From positions 1 to 62,298 of the forward strand of contig VHDF01000023.1 of the NCBI GenBank assembly GCA_016871495.1: a stretch of 62,298 nt of DNA, read 5' to 3'. Shown in pieces: positions 54,859 to 62,298 of this stretch. Both the position numbers and the translations under genes were made by a program. Every line of letters starts with the position of its first letter. Position 1 is the stretch's first letter. Origin of the DNA: Verrucomicrobiota bacterium. GTDB taxonomy: Bacteria; Verrucomicrobiota; Verrucomicrobiia; Limisphaerales; VHDF01. The notes below the pieces were generated by a model. That model saw only the letters and a program-made list of their open reading frames with translations, had not been told where the DNA came from and did no database searches.

Positions 54859-56649
54859 TCACGGGTCCGCCCAGGCGGGGGTGGCCGCGGTGAATTCCAC
54901 GACTTGTCGGGTTAAAGGATGCGTGAAGGAGATCGAACGAGCATGCAGGCAAAGCGGAGCATCTGAAAGGCCAAGCACGGCGGTCATTACTCCCGCCCGC
55001 TGAGGTCCATATAACGTGTCGCCGCACACGGGTAGTCCGAGGTGCCAGAGATGAAGCCTGATTTGGTTCGTGCGGCCCGTCAGCGGGCTGGCTTCAAGCA
55101 GGGTGGTGCCGTCGGGAAATCCGCGAAGAACTCGGAATTGGGTGCGGGAGGGAAGGCCGTTGCTCCAGTCGATCGTGCGCGAACCTGCCTCCCCGGGTTC
55201 GGCGCTGATGGGCGCGTCGCATTCGAACCAGTCTTGCGCGGGGACGCCCCTCACTTTGACCAGATAAAGTTTCCTGACCTGGCCCTTGGCGAACTGCGGT
55301 TGCAGTCGCGCCGCGAAATGACGGGTGCGCGTAAGGAGCACCAGTCCGGTCGTGTTGGCGTCGAGTCGATGGGCGGGCCGGGGGCGTTCAGGATCGTAAG
55401 CGGCGTGGAGCAAATACTGGAGCGTGTTGCGGTTGAATCGTCCGCCCGGGTGCATCGGGAGGGGGGCCGGCTTGTTCACCACGATCAAGGCCTCGTCCTC
55501 ATGCAAGATCCGGATGTCGGCATTGACGGATGGTTCGGTGACTTTCGGAATGCGCCGGAAAAAGTATTCGCCGGCTCGCGGGGCGTGGTCCGCGGTAACC
55601 GGATCCTTGTCCGCGTTCAGGATGCGTCCGAGGTGGAACTCTGTCTTCCATTGCTCTCGCGAGAGGGAGCGAACGATGGCCGTGAACGTGTCGAGGAGTG
55701 GTTTGCCATCGGCCTCTTCCGGGATGGTCAGTGGAAGATCGTTGTCGTAGGGGATGCTGCCAGGCAGGGGGTTGGAAGCCTGGCGGATGCGCTCGTGCCT
55801 GCGGGCCAAAGTCTCCGCGAGTTGTTGGGCCGGAGTGCGGAAGCAATGCGGACAGGAATGACCCGGCCGATAGCGCGGATCCTGTTGTTCCTGCGCCGTG
55901 AGCGGGGTGAGACAGGTGAAGCACAGAGCGGAGTCGGTTTCACGCAGTTGGGGATCGACGCCGACGCGCTGATCGAAGACGAAGCATTCGCCTTCGTAAT
56001 GACGGGCGCCGCATTCCTCGAAATATTTGAGGATGCCACCTTCGAGTTGGTAGATTTGCTTAAAGCCCTGGCTTTCCATGAAAGGGCCGGCCTTCTCACA
56101 GCGGATGCCCCCGGTGCAAAACATGACGATGGGTTGTTCCTTCAATGGGGGCGGTAGTTCGCGGACGGCCTTTGGAAAATCGCGAAAATGCTGAAGATTG
56201 AGCGTGAGCGCGTTGCGGAACGTTCCAAGTTTCACCTCATAATCGTTGCGAGTGTCGAGAAGCACCACAGGCTTGCCCTCGTCCAGCCACTCAAGGAGTT
56301 TGTGCGGCGGCAGCTTGGGAGAGGTATGCCTTCCCGGAGCGATCCCCTCAATGCCGAAGGCGATGATCTCCTTTTTGATTCGAACCAGCATGCGATGGAA
56401 TGGATGGTCATCGCTTTCGCTGAATTTGGGATCGAGACTCTCCAGGCCGGGCCACGAACGGAGTTCCGCGAGAAAGGTATCAATGGCGGGGCGCTCTCCC
56501 GCGACGAAAAGATTGATGCCTTCAGAGCTGAGAAGAATGGTGCCGCGCAGTTTGAGGTTTCGACATAGTTCAAGTAGCCGCCCTCGTTTTGGGCCGAGAT
56601 CCCGCAGCGGGGTGAATCGGTAGGCGGCGATATTGGTAAAACGGACCAC
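54859..56649 (-). CDS. tRNA U34 hydroxylase (TrhO/YceA) fused to an RluA-type pseudouridine synthase
   Basis: A 596-residue fusion. Residues 1-100 are the acylphosphatase-like TrhO N-domain. Residues about 110-215 are the rhodanese domain with catalytic Cys178 (FCTGGIRCEKAG). A CxxC...CxxC zinc-like knuckle follows (243-269). Residues 330-370 look S4-like. Residues 375-590 are an RluA-family synthase with catalytic Asp430 in PAHRLDANTTGLVLL and the late GRTNQIRLHLWHLG motif. TrhO makes 5-hydroxyuridine at tRNA position 34; RluA enzymes isomerise U in tRNA or rRNA. GTG 56649 starts the conserved MVRFTNIAAY segment. Its neighbour on the same strand is tgt, which also acts on tRNA position 34. 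Confidence 0.9.
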   Translation of the reverse strand: MVRFTNIAAYRFTPLRDLGPKRGRLLELCRNLKLRGTILLSSEGINLFVAGERPAIDTFLAELRSWPGLESLDPKFSESDDHPFHRMLVRIKKEIIAFGIEGIAPGRHTSPKLPPHKLLEWLDEGKPVVLLDTRNDYEVKLGTFRNALTLNLQHFRDFPKAVRELPPPLKEQPIVMFCTGGIRCEKAGPFMESQGFKQIYQLEGGILKYFEECGARHYEGECFVFDQRVGVDPQLRETDSALCFTCLTPLTAQEQQDPRYRPGHSCPHCFRTPAQQLAETLARRHERIRQASNPLPGSIPYDNDLPLTIPEEADGKPLLDTFTAIVRSLSREQWKTEFHLGRILNADKDPVTADHAPRAGEYFFRRIPKVTEPSVNADIRILHEDEALIVVNKPAPLPMHPGGRFNRNTLQYLLHAAYDPERPRPAHRLDANTTGLVLLTRTRHFAARLQPQFAKGQVRKLYLVKVRGVPAQDWFECDAPISAEPGEAGSRTIDWSNGLPSRTQFRVLRGFPDGTTLLEASPLTGRTNQIRLHLWHLGLPVCGDTLYGPQRAGVMTAVLGLSDAPLCLHARSISFTHPLTRQVVEFTAATPAWADP

Positions 56650-57133
56650 GGAGAAGAACGTTAAGGGTCCAAGTGAATACTGCCAGGCGATTTCGCAGCC
56701 ATTCTTATTTTGGGGAGTGCGGCTGTGTCGGAGACCCGCCGCAGCGCGCGGACAGATCGGAAAAGCGCCAGAGGACTGGCGCACTCCAAGACCTGGCGGA
56801 GCCTCCACCCGCCTCGCCGTCGCGAAGCGTCTTGGACTGCGGTAGCCCTCTACCGCTTTGGACCACGCACGTGAACAACCTGCGCGCGATGCATCGCCCG
56901 TCGCCTAAACCTCCTCAAGGACGGGAGCGCCCGGAGCGCGACCAGCGACCGGGAGCAGAAAGAAACGGTGAACGACATAAAAGTACCGCCGCCGCCGGAG
57001 GGAGAGGCGAGGTTCTATCCCTCGTCCCTACTCCTATCGGCACTGCCGCGCGTATCACCGGCAACCTGTGGATGCGCTGTTCCTTCCGGACTTCACCCCC
57101 TTGGGCTCGCCCCAACCCAGCGCTTCCGCGAAC
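56650..57133. other. Intergenic stretch with dispersed short palindromes
   Basis: No gene is supported. It contains the hairpins GCGCCAGAGGACTGGCGC (56765-56782) and GCGGTAGCCCTCTACCGC (56839-56856) around GCGAAGCGTCTTGG. I recall similar sequence dispersed in genomes of this group; this is memory, not a search. The remainder up to tgt shows nothing clear. Confidence 0.55.
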
Positions 57134-58279
57134 CTACTCCTCTGACACCGGCTCGCCGCGGGCGGCAAGGACCTTCCGGGTGGGCACGTATTGAGCCGCG
57201 AATTCGGCCCTGAATTCCTGGAACGTGCCGGCTTGGAGGTGGAGGCGGATTTCCTCCATGACCTGGAGGAAGAAGTGACTGTTATGGACGCTGAGCATGC
57301 GCAGTCCAAGGATCTCCTCGACGTTGAGCAAATGGCGCAGATAAGCGCGGGTGAAGTGGCGGCAGGCAAAGCATGGGCAGCCTTCCTGGATAGGACCGAA
57401 ATCCGCTTTGTTGAATCCCCCTTTGATACTGACGCTGCCCCGGCGTGTGAACGCGGTCCCATTCCGCGCCACTCTCGTCGGAAGCACGCAATCAAACATG
57501 TCCACACCGCGTGCGACGAGTTCGATTAGTTGGGCGGGAGTTCCCAACCCCATGGCGTAGCGGGGTTTGTTCTCAGGCAGATGCGGCTCGGTGATTTCGA
57601 CCGCGCGGTAAATTTCGGGTTCGGGTTCACCCACACTGACGCCGCCAATCGCGTATCCATTGAAATCCATGGCCACCAGCTCTCGCGCGCAATGGGCTCG
57701 CATTTCCGGACGTCCCAGGCCCTGGACGATGCCGAATACCAACTGCCCGGGAGCGCGTGGCTGCTCAGCGCATTCCTTCGCCCAACGCAGGGTTCGATCC
57801 ACGGCCGCTTGAACTTCGCGAGGCGTGGCGGTATGGGGCGGACACTCGTCGAATACCATCGCGATGTCAGAGCCCAATTGCCGTTGAATCTCCATGGATT
57901 CTTTGGGGCCAAGGAACAGCGGCGAGCCGTCCAGATGCGATCGAAACTCGACACCATGCGGCTGAATCTTGCGGATCTTGGCCAAGCTGAAGACCTGGAA
58001 GCCGCCACTGTCGGTCAGGATCGGCTTGGTCCAATTCATGAAGCGATGGAGGCCGCCGGCTTGCTGGATGATGTCCATGCCGGGACGAATGGAGAGGTGG
58101 TAAGTGTTGCCCAGGATGATCTGCGTGCCCATCTCCTCCAATTCGCGGGGGTCGAGCGCCTTGACACTGGCTTGAGTGCCGACCGGCATGAACACCGGCG
58201 TTTCGATGACGCCCCGGGAGGTGGTGAGACGTCCGAGGCGGGCGCGTGAGGACGCGTCCCTTTTCAGCAATTCAAACAT
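57134..58279 (-). CDS. tgt: Queuine/preQ1 tRNA-ribosyltransferase
   Basis: A 381-residue enzyme that exchanges guanine 34 for preQ1 in tRNAs with GUN anticodons. Catalytic Asp90 lies in LTDSGGFQVFSL and the nucleophile Asp263 in FDCVLPTR. The zinc site is Cys301, Cys303, Cys306 with His332. Length and motif order match bacterial Tgt. No queA, queC-F or preQ1 riboswitch is visible nearby. It lies between the TrhO-RluA fusion and a DEAD-box helicase on the same strand, 11 bases from the latter. Confidence 0.97.
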   Translation of the reverse strand: MFELLKRDASSRARLGRLTTSRGVIETPVFMPVGTQASVKALDPRELEEMGTQIILGNTYHLSIRPGMDIIQQAGGLHRFMNWTKPILTDSGGFQVFSLAKIRKIQPHGVEFRSHLDGSPLFLGPKESMEIQRQLGSDIAMVFDECPPHTATPREVQAAVDRTLRWAKECAEQPRAPGQLVFGIVQGLGRPEMRAHCARELVAMDFNGYAIGGVSVGEPEPEIYRAVEITEPHLPENKPRYAMGLGTPAQLIELVARGVDMFDCVLPTRVARNGTAFTRRGSVSIKGGFNKADFGPIQEGCPCFACRHFTRAYLRHLLNVEEILGLRMLSVHNSHFFLQVMEEIRLHLQAGTFQEFRAEFAAQYVPTRKVLAARGEPVSEE

Positions 58280-58290
58280 CGGGCGAGGAA

Positions 58291-59526
58291 TCAGCGCCGA
58301 CGGCGGGTGGGGCCGAAGAAATAGCCGCCTTTGATGCGCACGCCGCGCACGGGACGGGAAGCCAGGGGTTGCGCGCCGGGCTTTTCTTCCTCGAACAACG
58401 CCGTGTATTTATAGTCGAAACCCTCGAGCCGCATGCGTTCGATTTTTTGGCTGATGAAGCGTTCGATGGCGATCACGTGCTTGCTGTCCTCCGCGACCAT
58501 CAGCGTAAAGGCGTCACCCTCGTTCTCAGCGCGACCCGTGCGCCCGATACGATGCACGTAATCCTCCGGATGCTGGGGCACGTCATAGTTGATGACGTGG
58601 CTGACACTGACGATATCGAGTCCGCGCGCCGCGAGGTCAGTGGCGACCAGGACTTCGAATTTTCCGTCCCGGAAACCTCGCAATGCTTGTTCCCGCTCGG
58701 ATTGAGTTCGATTGGAGTGCAATACCGCCACGGCATGCTGATGGCGGCGCAGCATGTGGGACACGCGGTCGGCTCTGTCCTTGGTGCGGCAGAACACGAT
58801 GACCGAGTGGTAGTTGACCTTGGCGAGAATGGCCAGCAAGAGCTCTGATTTCTGTGTGTCGGACACGGGATAAACGACGTGGCGGACGGTCTCGGCCGGG
58901 GAACGTCGCGCGCCGATCTCAATCGTCTCCGGCGACCGCATGGCCCATTGGATCAAGGTCTCGATCGCCGGCGGAACGGTGGCCGAGAAAAGCATGGTCT
59001 GCCGGTTGCGGGGGCATTTCTGCACAATGCGCTTCACATCGGGCAGGAATCCCATGTCCAGCATCCGGTCCGCCTCGTCGAGCACCAGGAATTGCACGTG
59101 ATCCAGGCGGCAGGTGCCCTGTTGCATGTGGTCCAGCAACCGGCCGGGTGTGGCGACCAGGATATCCACCCCTTCCTTCAGTTGTTCACGCTGGCGTCCA
59201 TAACCGACGCCTCCGAACACGACGGCGACTTTGAGATCGGTGAAGCGGGCGTAGTCGCGGATCGCCGTTTCGACTTGGGCGGCGAGTTCCCGGGTGGGTT
59301 CGAGGATCAGCACCCTGATTTGTTGGCGCGCTTCTCCCAGCAGCGTCAGCAAGGGAAGGCCGAAGGCCGCGGTCTTTCCCGTCCCCGTTTGGGCGCTGCC
59401 GATGAGGTCTTTTCCCTCGAGCAGCATGGGGATGGCGCGCAATTGAATGGGGGTGGGATCGGTGTATCCCATCGCCTTGACGCCATCGAGGACGGGTTTG
59501 GAAAGTCCGAGGTTCGTGAACGACAT
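58291..59526 (-). CDS. DEAD-box RNA helicase (RhlE-like)
   Basis: A 411-residue ATP-dependent RNA helicase. It has the Q motif (GYTDPTPIQLRAIP), motif I AQTGTGKT, Ia PTRELAAQ, DEAD in LVLDEADRMLDMGF, SAT (LFSATVP) and motif VI HRIGRTGRAENEG. The C-terminus is short and basic (RRRR), as in RhlE-type helicases that help ribosome assembly or RNA decay. Start ATG 59526 fits the MSFTNLGLS opening. It is part of the minus-strand run with tgt and lysS. Confidence 0.95.
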   Translation of the reverse strand: MSFTNLGLSKPVLDGVKAMGYTDPTPIQLRAIPMLLEGKDLIGSAQTGTGKTAAFGLPLLTLLGEARQQIRVLILEPTRELAAQVETAIRDYARFTDLKVAVVFGGVGYGRQREQLKEGVDILVATPGRLLDHMQQGTCRLDHVQFLVLDEADRMLDMGFLPDVKRIVQKCPRNRQTMLFSATVPPAIETLIQWAMRSPETIEIGARRSPAETVRHVVYPVSDTQKSELLLAILAKVNYHSVIVFCRTKDRADRVSHMLRRHQHAVAVLHSNRTQSEREQALRGFRDGKFEVLVATDLAARGLDIVSVSHVINYDVPQHPEDYVHRIGRTGRAENEGDAFTLMVAEDSKHVIAIERFISQKIERMRLEGFDYKYTALFEEEKPGAQPLASRPVRGVRIKGGYFFGPTRRRR

Positions 59527-59574
59527 GCGGCAGTCTACCTGAGAGTCGGCGCAGGGGGCAAGGCTCCCGGCAGA

Positions 59575-61455
59575 TCATTTCTGATGCATCAAAGTGGGCG
59601 GGGAGACGGCGAGTTCGAGACCCGGGAATCGCTTGCGCAAAGGGCTTGTCCACTCGCGTTCGATCGTTTCCTCGGCCCACTTTTGAACCTCCGCGTCCGT
59701 CGTCGGAGCTTCCCAGATCTGGCTGGGGCCGGTGACTCGAGTCACACTCGCCGGCAGGAGTCCCTCGATGTCGGCGTGGATCGAAACCCGGGGTCCTTTG
59801 CCGCCGGGCCGATTCCAGACGCGCAAGTGGGGCTTGAGGGCGAGATGGCGGGCATGGGGTTTCAGCAACCCTTCCTCGCAGAGTGCGCGAAAATCGTCGG
59901 CGCCAAGGGCCATGTCCTCCACCGGGGCCAGGGTGTTCTCCTGAACCCCGTAAATGGAGGCGTTGAGCGGCGAAATCGAGGGGCGCATCATGGGGAAAAA
60001 GAGCACGTCGTCGATGTTCTCCTGTCCCGTGAAGATCATGATCATGCGTTCGATGCCTGGCCCGATGCCGGTCGTGGGAGGCATGCCGTACTCGAGCGCT
60101 TCGATGAAGTCGAAATCGAGCGTGTGGAACTTGCCGGCGTCGCGTTCCTCGACTCGATAGGATTTCCGCCAAGTTTCCAGGAGGTGAACCGGGTCGTTTT
60201 GTTCGGACCAATTGTCGCCGCATTCCATGCCGGCGATGAAAATCTCGAATCGTTCGACGAATCGCGGATCCGAGGCCATGGGCTTGGCGAGGGGTGAAAT
60301 CTCGATCGGATGTCCGTAAACCAAGGTGGGTTGAATCAGGTTTTTTTCGACGGTGACTTCAAAGGCTTTCACCAAAGCCTCACCGATGCTGGGCTGTGGC
60401 TCTTGAATACCGAGCGAAGCCAGCCTGGTGTTGGCTTCTTCCGGCGAGGTGCATTGCCGAAAATCGATGCCGGTGGCCTCGACGACCGCGTCCGGCATGC
60501 TGACCCGGCGCCAGGGCTGTCCGAAGTCGATGGGATGTCCGCGAATCTCGAACTGGGTCTTGCCGAAGACGGTGGTCGCGACGTGGCGGAACATGCCCTC
60601 GATGAGGTTCATGTTGTATTCGTAATTCTCGTAGGCCGTCATCGTCTCGACCATCGAGAATTCCGGATGATGGCTTCGGTCGATGCCTTCGTTGCGAAAG
60701 TATCGACCGACGGTAAAGACCTTGTCGTAGCCCGCGACGATGAGCCGCTTGAGGTAGAGTTCATGGGAGATGGCCAGGTACATGTCGCAGCCCAGGGCAT
60801 TGACATGCGTTTTGAAAGGCTTGGCTGTGCCGCCGCCGTACTGCGGCTGGATGACCGGAGTTTGGAATTCCATGAACCCTTGGCCGGTCAGAAAGGAACG
60901 AATCGCCGCCACGATCCTTGAAGCCGCTCCAAATCGATCGAAGGAGGCCGGCTCCAGAATCGTGTCCAGATAGCGCTTGCGCAGCACTTGTTCCCGGTCC
61001 TTGAGGCCAAACCATTGGTCCGGCAGGGGCCGCAACGACTTGGTCAGAAGTCGCAGGGATTCCACCAGAACGGAGATTTCACCCCGTTCCGTTCGGATGA
61101 CCTTGCCGGTGGCCTCGATGATGTCGCCGAGATCGAGAAGGTTTGACTCGGCGTAGCCAAGCCGCCCTTCGGCGGCGTCGGTGGGCAGGACAAGGTTGCG
61201 GCGAAGAAAGAGTTGCAGTTTGCCGGTTTGATCCTGGACGTGAGCGAAGGCGAGGGCGCCCTGTTTGCGCCAGGACATCAGCCGTCCCGCCACGGTGACG
61301 GTGGTGTCGTGAAGTGACTCAAATTGGTCAAGGACGGTCCGCGTGAGGTGAGTGCGGCGGCTGCGGGACGGGTAGGGCTGGAGGCCAAGGGCGCGAAGGG
61401 CGTCCGCCTTGGCGAGGCGGCCGTTGCGAATTTCGATCAAGGGGTTGGAGGCCAC
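59575..61455 (-). CDS. lysS: Lysyl-tRNA synthetase, class II, with long C-terminal extension
   Basis: A 626-residue synthetase charging tRNA-Lys. The OB anticodon-binding domain covers about residues 50-140. The class II core has motif 1 (FMEFQTPVIQPQYGG), motif 2 (FTVGRYFRNEGIDRSHHPEFSMVE) and motif 3 (GIGPGIERMIMIFTG), ending at residue about 497. Normal LysS stops there at roughly 500 residues. Here 130 further residues follow (IYGVQENTLAPVEDM onward to TLMHQK). They look like a folded alpha/beta region with no motif I recognise. GTG 61455 is the probable start. Confidence 0.92.
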   Translation of the reverse strand: MASNPLIEIRNGRLAKADALRALGLQPYPSRSRRTHLTRTVLDQFESLHDTTVTVAGRLMSWRKQGALAFAHVQDQTGKLQLFLRRNLVLPTDAAEGRLGYAESNLLDLGDIIEATGKVIRTERGEISVLVESLRLLTKSLRPLPDQWFGLKDREQVLRKRYLDTILEPASFDRFGAASRIVAAIRSFLTGQGFMEFQTPVIQPQYGGGTAKPFKTHVNALGCDMYLAISHELYLKRLIVAGYDKVFTVGRYFRNEGIDRSHHPEFSMVETMTAYENYEYNMNLIEGMFRHVATTVFGKTQFEIRGHPIDFGQPWRRVSMPDAVVEATGIDFRQCTSPEEANTRLASLGIQEPQPSIGEALVKAFEVTVEKNLIQPTLVYGHPIEISPLAKPMASDPRFVERFEIFIAGMECGDNWSEQNDPVHLLETWRKSYRVEERDAGKFHTLDFDFIEALEYGMPPTTGIGPGIERMIMIFTGQENIDDVLFFPMMRPSISPLNASIYGVQENTLAPVEDMALGADDFRALCEEGLLKPHARHLALKPHLRVWNRPGGKGPRVSIHADIEGLLPASVTRVTGPSQIWEAPTTDAEVQKWAEETIEREWTSPLRKRFPGLELAVSPPTLMHQK

Positions 61456-61607
61456 GGTGCGATAGTTTCAAATAGTTTTTTGGCAAAGTCGCCCGGCATC
61501 GGAGTCCTCGGGCGGCGCGCAGCCTAGCGAGGTCTGGCCTCGTTTGTCACGCGAAGGCGAGGGTGGATTTCTAAGCCCGGGTTTACCCGTCCATACTCAT
61601 CAAATTT

Positions 61608-62068
61608 AGGGACAGACATTTTGAAAGTAAAAGGGACAGACATTTTGAAAGTATGTGGGAGGAAAGACTCCTGGCGGCAGTGGGCAGCCATTCCGGTGGG
61701 GCCGAAGTTCCGCCTGAGGCGGGTCGCCCAGGCAGGCAGTTACCAGATCTGAAGAAGATCCTGAATTCCGGGACAAAGCTAAGCCGCAACGATTCAGTTG
61801 GAATTGGTTTCTTTAATGCGTTTTTGGCTGGATGGAACGATGCTGATGCGGCCACGGACTCAACTGCATTCCAGTTGGGAGGAGCCATCAGTTTGGCCAA
61901 TATTTCCAGCCACCACGCCCTTTGATCGGGCCTTCGGATCGCCAGTTTGAGGGTCGGTTTGCCCTGAGCCCGGCTCCACACTGCGGCCTTGGTGAACAGC
62001 CGCCACCGCAGCGTCTGCAGTTGGCAGTGTTGCTCCTGCCCGCATCAAACTTAGGGACAGACATATTG
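61608..62068. repeat. RAYT-associated AGGGACAGACAT motif copies around non-coding DNA
   Basis: Two identical 22-bp copies (AGGGACAGACATTTTGAAAG at 61608 and 61632) and a third, AGGGACAGACATATTG (62053-62068), flank about 400 bases without a supported gene. The third lies 45 bases before the RAYT start. Frames in between are short and unremarkable, and may be decayed. Confidence 0.75.
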
Positions 62069-62113
62069 CCGGAAAAGCTTGATTTCAATTTGTTGACTCA
62101 GTATGGATTGCCC

Positions 62114-62298
62114 ATGAGACAGGCGAGGATGAAGGTTCCGGCGGATCGGGAAGCCGGGTATTACCATTGTGTGTCCCGAGTGGTGGATCGACAGTGGAAG
62201 TTCCAGGAGGCCGAAAAGGATAAGTTCGTGACCATCCTGCGCGAATATGAAGCGTTCTGCGGGGTTAGAGTCCTGACTTACTGTGTGATGTCCAACCA
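62114..62298 (+). CDS. REP-associated tyrosine transposase (RAYT, IS200-like Y1), 5' part
   Basis: The first 61 residues of a Y1-type transposase, cut by the window end. It starts MRQARMKVPADREAGYYHC, then VSRVVDRQWKFQEAEKDKF, and reaches the strand before the HUH motif (LTYCVMSN, expected to be followed by HFH). This is the typical RAYT N-terminus. Such proteins are single-copy genes that move or maintain small palindromic repeats. The AGGGACAGACAT motifs upstream are its likely recognition sequences. The catalytic Tyr lies beyond the window. Confidence 0.88.
   Translation, partial: MRQARMKVPADREAGYYHCVSRVVDRQWKFQEAEKDKFVTILREYEAFCGVRVLTYCVMSN

Noticed and set aside
56966-57133. preQ1 riboswitch near tgt
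   Set aside because: This region is downstream of tgt, and no compact preQ1 aptamer could be seen upstream of its start at 58279 either.
61583-61981. 132-codon minus-strand frame as a gene
   Set aside because: It runs through the two identical RAYT-associated motif copies and shows no recognisable domain.

Overview
The window looks like a chromosomal segment of a GC-rich member of the Verrucomicrobiota, most likely of the Pedosphaerales/Limisphaerales type. This is inferred from gene content. There are a PSD1-type DUF1587/1592/1588/1585 cytochrome, a CRTAC1 (FG-GAP plus ASPIC/UnbV) protein beside a multiheme cytochrome, several very large secreted proteins ending in an FFR-type tail, a YugP-type metallopeptidase, and a RAYT transposase with its repeats. 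No phage, plasmid or CRISPR signature is visible.

Layout. 1-5.5 kb: a 5'-truncated cadherin/FG-GAP repeat protein convergent with mutS. 5.6-8.8 kb: a Tat-exported beta-propeller protein, fabD and a membrane zinc peptidase. 8.9-11.5 kb: an ABC-type binding protein and ATPase with no permease. 11.5-16.3 kb: a sigma-70 factor, apt, a GT39-like glycosyltransferase, an OGG1-type glycosylase and a ComB-like phosphatase. 16.4-18 kb: a mobile 128-bp element, tRNA-Pro(GGG), a gene-poor stretch and tRNA-Gly(UCC). 18-20.5 kb: dihydroorotase, a thioredoxin-like lipoprotein and a TPR protein, translationally coupled. 20.5-21.9 kb (minus): a VOC protein and an EEP-family hydrolase. 22.2-28.4 kb: a LysR regulator, an Hpt plus truncated receiver protein, nadC, birA, coaX and an HtrA protease, so NAD, biotin and CoA cofactor genes sit together. 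28.4-37.5 kb (minus): a 1150-aa secreted protein, a glucose-dehydrogenase-like propeller fused to a diheme cytochrome, and a coupled operon of TIM-barrel isomerase, PfpI-like protein and MFS transporter. 38.3-43 kb (minus): CRTAC1 protein and a membrane pentaheme/TPR cytochrome, with a 16-base G/C homopolymer at the CRTAC1 5' end. 43.2-49.4 kb (plus): a small membrane protein, the PSD1-like cytochrome, a BNR-like secreted protein and a clostripain-family peptidase. 49.4-51.5 kb: a repeat-rich zone with a 227-bp nested palindrome, a membrane-anchored unknown and a compact promoter/RNA/terminator unit. 51.5-61.5 kb: a 1.1-kaa secreted protein, then on the minus strand a TrhO-RluA fusion, tgt, a DEAD-box helicase and lysS with a long C-terminal extension. 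The end of the window holds RAYT-associated repeats and the start of the RAYT gene.

Themes. (1) Neighbouring genes often overlap by 4 nt (ATGA, TTGA, GTGA); this decides starts and argues for translational coupling at nine junctions. (2) The secreted and cytochrome genes suggest an extracellular oxidation or polymer-degrading lifestyle. (3) Small palindromic elements, including three copies of a 128-bp element with terminal inverted repeats and a large palindrome beside a RAYT-type motif, point to active non-autonomous mobility. (4) Two homopolymer G/C tracts disrupt the 5' ends of otherwise intact genes (CRTAC1, VOC); each is either a base-calling error or a phase-variable switch.
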